From positions 1 through 60,000 of the forward strand of contig CAJNDS010002635.1 of assembly GCA_905221605.1 (NCBI GenBank): DNA of 60,000 bases, given 5' to 3'. The position numbers and the translations under genes were made by a program. The notes beneath the pieces are model-generated. The model saw only the letters and a list, made by a program, of their open reading frames with translations. It ran no database searches and had not been told where the DNA came from. The DNA comes from Symbiodinium natans (lineage: Eukaryota; Sar; Dinophyceae; Suessiales; Symbiodiniaceae). Every line of letters starts with the position of its first letter. Position 1 is the stretch's first letter. Positions 36,653 through 49,746 of the stretch are shown here, in pieces.

Positions 36653-37529
36653 GGTCAGGGATGGGCATGCAAGCACAGCATGTCACGGGAGGTGCCAGGA
36701 GAGCACCTGCTGCGCAGCAAGAGCCTGCACGTCAGACACATGGTAGCTTAATGGCTGTTGCTCAGATCTACAAAAGGCAGGAGCACGGCCGACGGCAGAG
36801 GGAATGTGGAAATGGACAACTGTGTCCAGCTGCGCCGTCATACGCTCACTGCGCCGGGCCAACTGATGCCAAGACCGTTGGGCCATCGGGCCATTGAGAG
36901 GCCCCCTCCAGCATGTAGAGCAGAGGCAAGTCCTCACCTAGAACCCTGAGCATGCGGAGCTGAAGGGCATTGGGATTGCATCTTCATCAGCCACCAGCAC
37001 CATTGCTGCCGCGACTTCACTAGGGACATGGTCAAGGTATGCTACTTGCTGCTGCACCGGGCGCCTGGGCAGCGCTCAGGACAAGAAGCTGCGAGCAGCA
37101 TTTGCACATGCTGCCCACAAGAAGCTTTCTGAGCCCTAATCAATTCGACCCTGTTCCGCTCTACTTTAAGCAGACACATATGCTTTGATGTGGCGTCTCT
37201 TCTCAGGCCTTCGGGCCCTGGGCCGGCACGGCCCGAAGCAACGCTGGCAAAGGAGGCGGGGCCATAGGAAGCGGTAGGCTTTCAGGTTTTGCGCTTTGCC
37301 GAAAGAAAACGCAGCAGGGCCCAAACCTGTGAGGCCATGACTTGGCTTAGCACGATTCAGACACAGTTGCCTAGCGCGGCTGCCTAGCACAGTTGCGTAG
37401 CACGGGAGAAGCACGCCTGCCTGGCACGGGATCCTCGCAGGCAAACTGACCGTGGTCGTGACTCGGAGATTGGACAAAAGCACATGGCAGGAACTGGGAC
37501 TGGGAACGCTTTGACAGCAGAATCTGCAG

Positions 37530-37573
37530 GCTCAGGGTTTAGGGTTTGAGGTTTAGGGTTTAGGGTTTAGGGT
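37530..37573. repeat. TTTAGGG array
   Basis: About five units, one irregular. Confidence 0.85.
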
Positions 37574-38392
37574 GGTGGATAAGAACTTGAACCTCCGATG
37601 TCCAGATGAGGGACGGCGAACCGAACGTAGCCAACGTCGCCGAAACAGCCTTCATCCAACGCTCCGCTAGCTCTCCCAGCTGCTGCTTTTCTCCATCGGT
37701 ATCATAGGCCCACATAGATGCCCAACCCTGCCTGCGCTAGGCCTGGGAGCCAAAGCGACCGTTAAGTTTTCTTACGCGGAGTTTGAAGCCGCAGGTGTCG
37801 GGTGAAGGGTCAGCGTGTTGGGGCAGCCTTGGGCAGCTTGGGACTTGTGCTCGTGTTGGGCTTCAGGTCTGGACGAACCTCCAGATGCATCCCGACACCC
37901 CGGTGTCCCTGCTCATAGAGTTGCGGCCAAGGACCCACGCATCCTTGGGCAAAGGATGTTGACCCCGCCTGGGTGTCCAAACTCGCGACGCTGCATGACA
38001 TGACGAGCCGAGACCGAGGCTCCCGGTAACGCGCAGTGGCGACCCATTCGGGAATGGCCTCCCGCAGTGTCTCTCCTCGCCCTTGTCCCCGCTATCCATT
38101 CATAAGTACATGCTTGGTAATGGTCTCAGCAGCCATGGAGTTTTGGAACATAAGCCCAAAGGCAAAGAGGACACCTTGGAATGCCCGGTGGCTTGTTTCT
38201 GAGTGAGCGCCAGCAGGGGCTCTGGAATCATCAGGCAACTCTTAGGAACTGTCAGAGCATTCTCAGAGAAACAGCTCCAAACAGTCGGGAACTGTCCCGA
38301 AGCGTCGGATCTCTTTTCACGTGACTAGCTACTGTAGGCTTCATAAGGGGAAAACACATCAGGATGGCCGAAGAGCAGGATGGCCGGGGAAC

Positions 38393-38678
38393 TTCGACGA
38401 AGACTCGGGATACCAACGGGCCGAGACGAAGTTCGACGAAGGCCGGGGGGCCGGGCGAAGGTTCGACGAAGGCCGGGAGGTTCGACGAAGGGAGAGCGGG
38501 TTCGACGAAGGCCGATACAAAAGGCCAAGACAAAGCCCGAAAAAAAACGCGAGGGTTCGACGAAGGCTAAATGAACGCCGGAGGTTCGACGAAGGCCACA
38601 AGGGCCGGGAGGGGGGTTCGACGAAGGCCAAGGCTTTCGACGAAGGCTATGGGGGTTCGACGGCCTTTGCCGAAGGCC
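38393..38678. repeat. Cluster of TTCGACGAAG(GCC) motifs
   Basis: The 10-mer TTCGACGAAG occurs nine times in under 290 bases at irregular spacing (12-55 bases), usually followed by GCC or GCT. Frames through it give Arg/Gly/Phe-Asp-Glu-Gly or Leu-Arg-Arg-Thr repeats, so it is more likely a degenerate short tandem repeat than coding. Confidence 0.85.
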
Positions 38679-39677
38679 GTGTGCCATCCGCCCCCATACG
38701 CCGTCCTGATCGGTTTGCCCCTGACTTCAAAGCTCGAAGGACCGAAAACGGGTCTTGAGAGAAATGGCACAGTTCTTGAGACCAGGAACCTCAAGGACAG
38801 ACACCCTCTGCTTAACAGACCATCGGGTACTCTGAAGCGGACACCCGCTACTCTGGCACGCAGCGGGTCATTTGTGCTCTGCGACTCTGCGGTATACTGG
38901 CCGCAAACAGGTCATGGCCAGTTGGAGCAAGTTGTCTTTGTTGCTGCACAGTGTGCATGGAAGTTCATGGTCGTGGCAAAGGCTGCAAGGGCAACAGACG
39001 GAGTCGCTGCAGACGAGACAGTACCGAGCCAAGGGTCACTCCCAAAGTGGCGTGTCGTGCTTTGCCGCCGTGTGGACACAGTCCCTCATCGTCTGCCGTG
39101 TCCGTGGGTCTTGTGCAAGGCATCCTGCCAGGACCCAAGTAGACAGGTTTCCGATTGAACGCAGAAGGAACCGCTTCACAAAGAGGCGCGCAAGAAACTC
39201 GCAGGACGGAGACTGGCGAGTCACTGGCGAGACTCCTTAAGAATTCTGGGCGCTTGACATCGCTTCGCGTAGATTGCGTAGATGGAAAGAACGAGGAGGC
39301 AAGAAGGCACGCGGGCACCCACAACCCTTGTCAGCCAAAGCTGCAGCGTCAGAAGCCTCGGGAGCTTTCTTCTGAGGGTAAGATGTGTCGGCTCAGAGCC
39401 GAAAGCTTCGAAGGCTTATGAGTCACTCGCTCAGAGCTCAGAGCGCACAAACTGTTTCCCTCTCTGCCTCGCAGTGAGAGCTCCAAGTCTCAGTCTCTTG
39501 AGTGTCTTTAGTGCCCTTAAGAGCTGGAGAAGCAGCCGGGGAGTACAAACCTAGTGCTGGGAGTTTTCGGGCTTCGGAGCCTTCAGAGAGGCTCCCTTGG
39601 GAACTAAAGATCGGCAGGGATCAGAATGTCGGAGGCCAGAGTCGCCTAGGCTAGCGGCTAAAGGTGTATAGGAACTA

Positions 39678-39714
39678 GGGTTTAGGGTTTAGGGTTTAGG
39701 GTTTAGGGTTTAGG
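39678..39714. repeat. TTTAGGG array
   Basis: About five clean units. Confidence 0.9.
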
Positions 39715-40243
39715 GGGACTATGAGGTAGTCCACTCCGCTTTCTTTTCGTGGATCTCGCAGCTGCATGTGCTCATATGCCCTTCAGGCGCCGAGATGTCA
39801 AGATGCCAAGGGCCCTTCTGTTACGGGTACGGTGCTCAAGAGCTCGAGGTCTTGCAGTGCGTGCAGATCAGGCCCTACAGAACTGAGAGATCTGAGAGAG
39901 CCTAAGCGCCAGCAGCGCAGAGCGTAGTTTCAGAAGCGACTGCGCCCGCCTGATTCTGGTGGGACCTGTCGGCCGCAAAGCGCACGCAACATGGGCTGAG
40001 CTGGGACAGCCTGGCCAGTGCGCTCCAAACGCTGCTGACATCAATCATTTTGGCTCAGGCGCCCTGCAAGTACTGGGCTTCATGACAGGCGGCTTCGGCT
40101 TTGGGAGTGGAGGAGCATCAGCAAGGGTCAGCTGCGGAATCATGCCACGGATATCATGGGCTGATTGGCTTGAAGTGGGCTGAAGCTCTAGACCAGCAGG
40201 TCTGGCACCGAGGTGGCCGAGCAGCTTCTCATGAAGTTCTGAA

Positions 40244-40624
40244 TCACCGCTTCATGTCCGAGAGCAACTCTTGCAAAGTTGCACCGGTCGACGCAGTCAC
40301 CGAGCCGAGCAATATGTCCTGCCGCATCTGCTGCATGTGCGTGTTCGCTACTTGCTGCGAATTGCTGTCGCTGGGCGGGTGCTCAAAAGATCCCATGGAA
40401 ACCCAGCTCAATGGAAGCGGCTGCATGGGTTGCATGGGCCGCCTGCGTTCGCGCATGGCGTTGACCTTCGCCTGGTGTGGCCGAACTTCAACTGATAGTT
40501 GGGGACTCTGGCATATGAAGGATGCAGCGAAGGGGATGTCTGCCGAAGGGTTAAAGCTGGTGTCGGGCTCATGGCTACCACAGGGATCCCGCGCACGCTT
40601 GGCAAGCATCGCTTTCGGCAACAT
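40244..40624 (-). other. Candidate host exon (low confidence)
   Basis: The minus-strand frame from about 40500 to 40244 has protein-like composition (MRQDILLGSVTASTGATLQE, then LLSDMKR) with few rare residues. Just before its stop is GCG|GTGATT, a possible splice donor. No known domain, no upstream exon identified. Confidence 0.25.
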
Positions 40625-40697
40625 CCTTGCTCTCTAAGGGGCCCCAGCAAACAGAGCTGCTGCGCAATGCCCTGGGTCTCTGAGAGGTGCCAGCAAA

Positions 40698-40787
40698 CCA
40701 GGAAGGGCTATTGTACCCTTTCACCCCCTAACAAGGCCCTGTGTAGGGTTGACTGTGGGGATTCTCGGGCTTAATAGCCCATCCTGG
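40698..40787 (+). repeat. MITE-like element family A
   Basis: CCAGGAAGGGCTATT at the start and AATAGCCCATCCTGG at the end form a 15-bp terminal inverted repeat with one mismatch. The interior carries GTAGGGTTGACTGTGGGGAT. Confidence 0.65.
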
Positions 40788-41748
40788 AAGAGAGGAAGCA
40801 AGGAAATCAAGAAACTGCGGCCAGCAGGTGGCTGAGTAGAGTGGCAGCCTTGGCAGCCTGCCAGCTTGGGCTACTAGGCCTTAAAATCCCGTTGACCATG
40901 GTTCTTGTTCCTAGCTTGCAGCTGCGGCCCCCCACCTTTGGCTGAAGGCAGCTCAATCGCAAGAGCCTGTCCAAGCCCTCTCAGCGATGGTTGTGCAATA
41001 TGTCGAAGTTCAATGCTTTCGTTCCAAGTCTAAGGCTGGGGATGCTGGCTGCCTACCGTTGAGTCAGGTGCGATCACAGGCTGCTGGAAATCCCAACCTC
41101 TGCGAACGCGAGAAGGCACACAAGCTAGCCTGAGACACCCTTTGAAGCCGACTGAGCTTCCAAACTCTTTTTACCGGGTTTGCTGAGGAACTGTCTCAAT
41201 CCAAGCGGGCACACCCAAGCGCGAGGAGCTTTTCAGTCAGACCATGCAGAACAGGTACGGTACGGGGCTTCAGTCTTTACAGAGGCACCCACACTCCAGC
41301 CAGCAGGATTCATAGAGCCAAATGCAAGCACGCAGACTAAAACAAATTTCTGGGAAAGCCGGCTGCCATTTCTAGCCATCTCCTTCCATGCTCAGACTTG
41401 GGGCGCGGCCAAGTTTAGGCCTCCGATCATCATGGACAACGTGCTGCCAAGGGACCCTGTAACTCGGCCCTGACATGCCCGGACAACTTTTTGCCCCTGG
41501 CCCAATTTGAAGGGGCTTTACCAAGGTTCAAGTCGACAAGGGGCTCGAGCTAATACCCACTCTGAGGAGCACGGCCGCAGCGGAGAAGTTCTCCAGGGCA
41601 CTACAAGGAGGTGTCCTGGGTGATGGCCTTCCACTCACATGACGTTCCAGGCTGGAGTAAAACATGTTGCAAGTTGCCGATGCTCCGTCGCCAATGGCCA
41701 TGCAAGTCACGATGTGCCGGGCATGTCATTGCTTGGCAGCACGGTTTG

Positions 41749-44700
41749 GAGGAAGCTGGGACAGAAGTACGCGGATGCATTTCTGACCGCATTCAATGTT
41801 GAGCCAGCACGGGTCTGGACACGGCGACCGTTAAGCTTGCAATCGCATGCTTGAGCTGCGGCTTGCTGGTAAGTGTTCTAGTCTTGGTGCCCCACCATGT
41901 TCATCGAAGCAAGAGTGTGTGGTCACAAGCTTGATGGTGGCCTGGTTCTCTCGACATCCAAGATTGCAGCATGGCATTGCAGGGAGCACCACGAATCATT
42001 GCGCTCGCACGTGTGCAGGATCCTCCCCTAAATGCTTCCTTCGTGCTAGCACGCAACATGACAAAACACCTCGCCTTTGCCCGCGCCGCTGCGCACAAGG
42101 AACCCGGCCCAGAGGGTGCAAGGAGGTGCACAGCAAGCACAGGAATCAACAAGTCTGGTCGCCGAAACTTCGACAATCGGGTCAGACAGGGCACCTACAC
42201 CCGATGAGGCTATCCCATGTCGGATTGGCAGCTCTGTTCAGAATCAGGGTGTTCATTCCAGCACTTAGAGGGTTTAGTACTCTTTTGGGGTTGTAGACTG
42301 TAGGCACCCCGCAGGTGAACCATGAAATGTCCCCCAGCTGCAGTGGCAGGCGAAACTAAAAATTGACCCCGAGCACTAGTGAGTTGTCCACTCCACCAGT
42401 TTGCATCTACATCCAATCCAACCCAGCATTATCAGCGGGACAAGGCACTGCGTGCTTCATCATGCCTCCTAAACAAACGTACTCGTTTGGGAATCAGAAG
42501 CCTCTTCCTGACCTGCCACTGGGCAAGCACACGGCCTTCCTAGAAAGCCACCACCCGCGGCCAACAGCAACCTACTCGCGGATGAGCTTCAGGGGTGGCC
42601 CGCATGATTTCCAGCTGTTGGCAAGTCTGCAGTGTGCACATCATCAGTGGCATGGCCGAAAGGCCACTTTTGTGTTCTACGTGGACAGAATTTTGGAGGC
42701 CGTAGCACATCCATGGCTCAAGCGGCTGAACGCTCGCCCGGCAAGACATTTTCCAGACCTATCCATTCCAGACTCACGCGGGAAACAGCGGGGTTCTCCG
42801 GCACAGCGATCAAACAGTTCTGATCATTTGATACCGGGTGATCGTGTGGCAAGGTCTGGAGGCGCCATGACACCTCAGGCACCCTCGGGCACTTGCGCTT
42901 GCAGACGGCAGCGCAACAGGTGCACACGCTTTCTGCCTAGCGCGCAGCTTGCATCCCACGCCAGTGACAAACTGCGCTGACCACGGGAAGGCAGAGGAAG
43001 CTGGGACAGAAGCATGCGGACTTTGAATTCCAGATGCACTTCTGACCGCATTCACCGTTGAGCTTCGGCATGCTGGTAAGTGTTCTAGTCTGAACGATGG
43101 TGCCCCACCATGTTCATCGAAGCAAGAGTGTATGGTCACAAGCTTGATGGTGGCCTGGTGTTCTCGACATCCAAGATTGCAGCATGGCATTGCAGGGAGC
43201 ACCACGAATCATTGCACTCGCGTGCATGTAAGTCTGTGTGCAAATCATCAGTAGCATGCCCGAATGGCCACTTTTGTGTTCTATGTGGACAGAACTTTGG
43301 AGGCCGGGCAATCCACGCCGCTGGAGAGGCTGCGCCGCCAGCGGATGCCTCAGACGCGGACGTACCCGTTTGCTTGTCAAGGTTTTGCCAAACCTGTCGA
43401 GAACAGGCCGACTAAGTTTGACCTGGAGCCTCCTCGTCAATACCCTGGTGAACCCAAGGGTGATTTGGTTGAGAGGGGGGTAGGGCAAGCTGTGCCTGAC
43501 TCGGATGTTGCTGCGCCGGGTGATGAGCCTGACATCGATATGGACCTCTCCAAGCCTACTTCTGAGGGTGCGACCCGATATGGACATGTATGTTCCCACT
43601 GAAGATGAAGCATTTGCTAAGTCAGCAGAGCCCATGGAGGTTCCTGCTGGGGAAAACTTGGAAGCGGATGCTGAGATGGCAGAAGAACCTGAGCAAGGCG
43701 ATGAGGCCATAGAAATGGCCCTTGACTGGTTGAGAGACCACGCTTTGCAGCAGTTGCTTACGCGCAGTGATGTGTTGTGCGTTGAGCCTGATGTGGTTGG
43801 TGTGGCAAGGTCTGGAGGCGCCATGACACCTCAGGCACCCTCGGGCACTTGCGCTTGCAGACGGCAGCGCAACAGGTGGCTCCTGTCTAGCGGGCACACA
43901 GCTTGCATCCCACGCCAGTGACAAACTGCGCTGACCACGGGAAGGCAGAGGAAGCTGGGACAGAAGCATGCGGACTTTGAATTCCAGATGCACTTCTGAC
44001 AACATTCACCGTTGAGCTTCGGCATGCTGGTAAGTGTTCTAGTCTGAACGATGGTGCCCCACCATGTTCATCGAAGCAAGAGTGTATGGTCACAAGCTTG
44101 ATGGTGGCCTGGTGTTCTCGACATCCAAGATTGCAGCATGGCATTGCAGGGAGCACCACGAATCATTGCGCTCGCGCGTGTGCAGGATCCTCCCCTAAAT
44201 GCTTCCTTCGTGCGAGCACGCAACATGACAAAACACCTCGCCTTTGCCCGCGCCGCTGCGGACAAGGAACCCGGCCCAGAGGGCGCAAGGAGGTGCACAG
44301 CAAGCGCAGGAATCAACAAGTCTGGTCGCCGAAACTTCGACAATCGGGTCAGACAGGGCACCTACACCCGATGAGGCTATCCCATGTCGGATTGGCAGCT
44401 CTGTTCAGAATCAGGGTGTTCATTCCAGCACTTAGAGGGTTTAGGACTCTTTTGGGGTTGTAGACTGTAGGCACCCCGCAGGTGAACCATGAAATGTCCC
44501 CCAGCTGCAGTGGCAGGGGAAACTAAATATTGACCCCGAGCACTAGTGAGTTGTCCACTCCACCAGTTTGCATCTACATCCAATCCAACCCAGCATTATC
44601 AGCGGGACAAGGCACTGCGTGCTTCATCATGCCTCCTAAACAAACGTACTCGTTTGGGAATCAGAAGCCTCTTCCTGACTTGCCACTGGGCAAGCACACG

Positions 44701-46483
44701 GCCTTCCTAGAAAGCCACCACCCGCGGCCAACAGCAACCTACTCGCGGATGAGCTTCAGGGGTGGCCCGCATGATTTCCAGCTGTTGGCAAGTCTGCAGT
44801 GTGCACATCATCAGTGGCATGGCCGAAAGGCCACTTTTGTGTTCTACGTGGACAGAATTTTGGAGGCCGTAGCACATCCATGGCTCAAGCGGCTGAATGC
44901 TCGCCCGGCAAGACATTTTCCAGACCTATCCATTCCAGACTCACGCGGGAAACAGCGGGGTTCTCCGGCACAGCGATCAAACAGTTCTGATCATTTGATA
45001 CCGGGTGATCGTGTGGCAAGGTCTGGAGGCGCCGTGACACCTCAGGCACCCTCGGGCACTTGCGCTTGCAGACGGCAGCGCAACAGGTGGCTCCTGTCCA
45101 GCGGGCACACAGCTTGCACCCCACGCCAGTGACAAACTGCGCTGACCACGGGAAGGCAGAGGAAGCTGGGACAGAAGCGTGCGGACTTTGAATTCCAGAT
45201 GCACTTCTGACCGCATTCACCGTTGAGCTTCGGCATGCTGGTAAGTGTTCTAGTCTGAACGATGGTGCCCCACCATGTTCATCGAAGCAAGAGTGTATGG
45301 TCACAAGCTTGATGGTGGCCTGGTGTTCTCGACATCCAAGATTGCAGCATGGCATTGCAGGGAGCACCACGAATCATTGCGCTCGCGCGTGTGCAGGATC
45401 CTCCCCTAAATGCTTCCTTCGCGCTAGCACGCAACATGACAAAACACCTCGCCTTTGCCCGCGCCGCTGCGGACAAGGAACCCGGCCCAGAGGGTGCAGG
45501 GAGGTGCACAGCAAGCACAGGAATCAACAAGTCTGGTCGCCGAAACTTCGACAATCGGGTCAGACAGGGCACCTACACCCGATGAGGCTATCCCATGTCG
45601 GATTGGCAGCTCTGTTCAGAATCAGGGTGTTCATTCCAGCACTTAGAGGGTTTAGTACTCTTTTGGGGTTGTAGACTGTAGGCACCCCGCAGGTGAACCA
45701 TGAAATGTCCCCCAGCTGCAGTGGCAGGCGAAACTAAAAATTGACCCCGAGCACTAGTGAGTTGTCCACTCCACCAGTTTGCATCTACATCCAATCCAAC
45801 CCAGCATTATCAGCGGGACAAGGCACTGCGTGCTTCATCATGCCTCCTAAACAAACGTACTCGTTTGGGAATCAGAAGCCTCTTCCTGACCTGCCACTGG
45901 GCAAGCACACGGCCTTCCTAGAAAGCCACCACCCGCGGCCAACAGCAACCTACTCGCGGATGAGCTTCAGGGGTGGCCCGCATGATTTCCAGCTGTTGGC
46001 AAGTCTGCAGTGTGCACATCATCAGTGGCATGGCCGAAAGGCCACTTTTGTGTTCTACGTGGACAGAATTTTGGAGGCCGTAGCACATCCATGGCTCAAG
46101 CGGCTGAATGCTCGCCCGGCAAGACATGTTCCAGACCTATCCATTCCAGACTCACGCGGGAAACAGCGGGGTTCTCCGGCACAGCGATCAAACAGTTCTG
46201 ATCATTTGATACCGGGTGCCCATCTCCCCTCGTCATCTTCGAGGGTCCAAGTGCCACTTGGAGCCGCTGCTGAGTACACGGGAGAACTTCGATGGTTCAA
46301 GCGGCTGGATGCTAGCCCGGCTTCTCCGGCACAGCGATCAAACAGTTCTGATCGTTGGGTACCGGGTCATCAGCTATGACACGTCAGGCACCCTCGGGCA
46401 CTCGCGCTTGCAGATGGCAGCGCAACAGGTGCACATGCTTTCTGCCTAGCGCGCAGCTTGCATCCCACGCCAGTGACAAACTC
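41749..46483. repeat. Tandem duplication with about 1.2-kb unit, four copies
   Basis: Copies begin near 41866, 43069, 44028 and 45239 with CTGGTAAGTGTTCTAG, preceded by a partial copy end at 41749-41865. Copies 1, 3 and 4 share about 1.2 kb at high identity. In copy 2 the middle is replaced by a different 590-bp segment (about 43211-43800). Copy 4 carries an extra internal duplication (about 46294-46366). Frames of 200 codons recur at 42363, 44530 and 45741 with no known motif. The GGTAAGT at each start looks like a splice donor, so the unit may contain an exon of a duplicated host gene. Confidence 0.85.
43318..43805 (+). pseudogene. Unique segment inside copy 2, coding-like fragment
   Basis: Two overlapping plus-strand frames join near 43570. 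The first has Pro/Glu/Asp-rich sequence (KFDLEPPRQYPGEPKGDL). The second is acidic, with PTEDEAFAKSAEPMEVPAG and ALDWLRDHALQQLL. This looks like one protein fragment broken by a frameshift, or exons of a gene. No family recognised. Confidence 0.3.
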
Positions 46484-49462
46484 GCAGAAACCTACAAGCA
46501 CATACACGTGGACTGTCAGGTGCGCGCCAGGCACGGACCAGGTGTAGGGCTGGACTTTCGCTTAGGTGTTTTGGGAAAGCAGAGTCAAGCGAAGTGAAGC
46601 GTTGCGGAACGGATCAAAGCGCGGAGCAGTGACAGCGACGAAACGTGTCAGAATACGATCTGCTGACGTTGGCATCCATCCCACCACCTTCCTGTCAGAG
46701 AGTAGTGTGGCTCGTGAAAAGATGAACACCTTTTCGAAGCATTTCGGAACCACGCTCTGTCTGCAGAAGGCCCGCATATGCAATCCAGCGCGGGAGCACC
46801 TGCGATGTGTCAGCGACAGCATCGCACCGAATCGGGCCCAACAGTCACACACTCAGTTCTTGCAAACCCCCAAGCCTAAGTCCCTAAACGCTAAACAATC
46901 GAACGACCTTCCTGGCGCCGTTTGACAAGTGGATGGGAAGGGCTGTGGCGGTTGTACCAAGCCTTCGTTCCACAGCACAATGAACCTAAGCAAACATAAA
47001 CCAGCACCTGCGGCCACGAAATATTTGAGCTCTCACCAGCGGGCCATGGGCTCACAAGCCTTGGCAAACCGTAGCGAGGCACCGGAAGCTCCCGCAAGTG
47101 GGGTGTTCCTTGCCCTGTGGGGCCATCGCAGAGGAGACATGATCTGCAGAGGCTGAAGGCCATGAAGCGCCAGCTCCTGGGGCGTGGCGATGTCTTAAGT
47201 TCAGCTTGGAAGCTAGACTATTCAGGCTTCAGGGGTTTGCGGAAATCGTTCGCTGCTTTCAGTTGCAAGGCAAACTGCAGAGCTCAAGCCTGCCCCTTTC
47301 TACAGGGGCCTGTGGGGCTTCAACGGGACCTGGCGGCCTGGGGATAGTTGGAGATGTCATCAGGACATGTTTTGAAGTTCGTTGGTTCACGAAGTCTGCC
47401 CCCAGCCTCAACCACAAACCCTGGTTTCGGCTCAGGGCTTGCCAGGGATGCGGGTGAAACCTTTGCGAGTTCAGCATCCTGAGCCTTGCCGACGTACAGC
47501 AGCTACCAGCAAATTGCAAAGTTTCTACAGGGCTGTTCAAAGAAACTCAATTCGTGCGCAAGTCCATGCAAAGTGTTTGTGCTGTGCGCGCTGCAAAATC
47601 TTTACCGGGCTCTGCCCGATGGTGGACAGTTCTTGAGAGCGGGCGCGGTGCGAAGAGTTGCAAGCTGTCAAGTTCAGTTTTGAAAACCCTGCCGACCCAA
47701 AAGAAACACACACGACTAGCGAAGCGCTCTCAAGGGATCTCACGAGCAAAAGCCCAAAAGCCTTCCAAACCCTAGAACCCGTGAGCCCTCAAAACCTGAG
47801 CCCAAGAACCCCTGTCCTGGCTCAGCTGGCAGTCGCGCACTTCATCTGCAAGTGGCTGCAGCCAAGCCTGGCAATTCCAGACAGCTACAGCCATAACGCT
47901 AGGCGACCTAACCTTTGAGCGCTTGGCGCTTGACTCTTACTGCTGCGAGCCAAAAAAAGAGTTAGTATGGGTTTTGGGGGCCCTTGGGTTCGAGAGTGAC
48001 TCGGACCCTAAGGGGCTTGGGGGCTCAAGGATCAGGGCACTGCCTCAGTGTTCTCTTGATCTTGGTCCCCGCTTCTCTATCCTTAATGCTCGAGTGCCGC
48101 ACCAGACCAGGGCTGTGCATATTCTTGAAACTGGCACTTACGGCGGGTTATGCTCAAACGGTGCTTCACCCCGACACTACAAAACCCCATCGTAGTCCCG
48201 GATTGGTCCGACGCTAAACCCTAAACCCTAAACCCTGGCATCCAGCCCTTCACAAAGGAGTACAAGGCAGTAGGAAAGGGGTGGCAGCGGCAGCAGACTG
48301 CTGGAGCAGAATGGAGCAGAAACCACCATGCAGTATGCAGCACAACACTCTGCTCCAGAGAACTCCAAGAGTTCCCCCAAAACTCTGCGTCATCTCCACC
48401 AAAGGAGGAGCCAACAAAAACACGCACCCTAGCGTACCTAATCTCAAGCTTCAGACCCACCTTTGCAGCAGCATGTTCGCCGTCAGGTCATGGAGCACCC
48501 GTCCTGGATTTTCAGGTCGACGCTCTCAAAATAACATTAGCCTACTCGGTTCCAGGCAAGATTCAGATTTCACGACAGATGGCCAAGGTTTACACTTGAT
48601 GGCGCCCTGTACTAGGAGTGTCCATTTTCGTTTCCATCATCCCGGAAAGAAGGTCTCGGGTGAAGGCTGAATACTGGAGGTCTAGCGGATACCTGCCTTG
48701 GTTGCTTCCAGAAGGGCTTCTGATCTTTACGACCCGCCTGCATACCCCCTCCCCCCCCGCCCCGCCCCCAACAAACAAAATGTGGGAGAACCCAAGGTTT
48801 AGCTACTAGGTCTTGAGGGTTTTGGGGTCTGTGGCGCGCACCATCGTCCACAGATGTGAGCCTCTGATCATCACTTCAATCCTTCGGCTTGGGGGCGGCA
48901 CTTTTAACTCCCTACACTAAACATAAAGGTGGGTACAAGGGGAAGAGAGCATTGTACATTCCGTCCTTACTCTCTGACGCTAGTGAACCACAAATCATAC
49001 CCTTGTTAGTAGGTCGGAAGGAGATTCAACCAGCCCCCCCCACCCAAAACATAAACGATAAAGTGTGTAAAGGTCACTTGCTTGTGGGATGGGAGTGGTG
49101 TGGCGTGGTGGTGAGACTCTTTCCTCTTTGGCGGGACAGCATCAAAGCAGAGCTGGGAAGTAGCCTAAGGATTGTGAAACTACGGAGTGCCACCCTAGCC
49201 CTTGCAGTCACCCTTGAAATTGTTGAGCTTGGACCGTATGATTATGAAGCCTCAGCAGCCTGAAGAGCGTCGTTGCCAAAGGAACGGTGCGTGTTGAGGC
49301 CACAGAGACTTGGCCCTCATGGCTGAGTCATTTTGCATAACCTCACCTCATCTATGACGTTTTTGCTTAGAGGGCCAGACTTTGCTGAAAACAGACAAAT
49401 GCACTCCCAAAGATACGGACTGTGAGTGTTTCTCGGGGTCTTAACACAACATCGGCCTGCTA

Positions 49463-49746
49463 CCCTGAACCCTGAACCCTGAACCCTAAACCCTAAACCC
49501 TAAACCCTAAACCCTAGACCCTTAACCCTTAACCCTAAACCCTAAACCCTAACCCTAAACCCTAACCCTAAACCCTAAACTACATCAACGACCAGTTGCG
49601 CACGAACAATTGAACATCACGGTTTTAGGATGGGTTCAACTGCTTTAAGCTGCGGGTGTAAGCTCTTTAGGGTTTAGGATTTAGGGTTTAGGGTTTAGGG
49701 TCTAGGGTCTAGGGTCTAGGGTTTAGGGTTTAGGGTTTAGGGTTTC
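49463..49746. repeat. Opposed telomere-like arrays
   Basis: CCCTGAA/CCCTAAA units at 49463-49580 and TTTAGGG units, including a TCTAGGG block, at 49667-49746, facing each other across 86 unique bases. Confidence 0.9.

Larger units (their letters stand above)
32635..37529. other. Host DNA without telomere arrays, no clear gene
   Basis: Nearly 5 kb without a TTTAGGG array. Contains a G run at about 33042-33053, a 35-bp direct repeat (33785/33860), a run of about 22 G at 35010-35031, and three family A elements (35112-35198, 35316-35401, 36568-36652). Open frames are short and lack motifs. Spliced exons may be hidden here but I cannot support any. Confidence 0.5.
37574..41748. other. Host DNA, sparse repeats, possible hidden exons
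   Basis: One telomere array (39678-39714), a cluster of TTCGACGAAG motifs (38393-38678), one family A element (40698-40787) and a candidate exon (40244-40624, minus). No complete gene can be supported. Confidence 0.5.

Noticed and set aside
42363-46379. Recurring 200-codon frames in the tandem duplication as genes
   Set aside because: They recur because the DNA is duplicated, overlap frames on the other strand and have no known domain.
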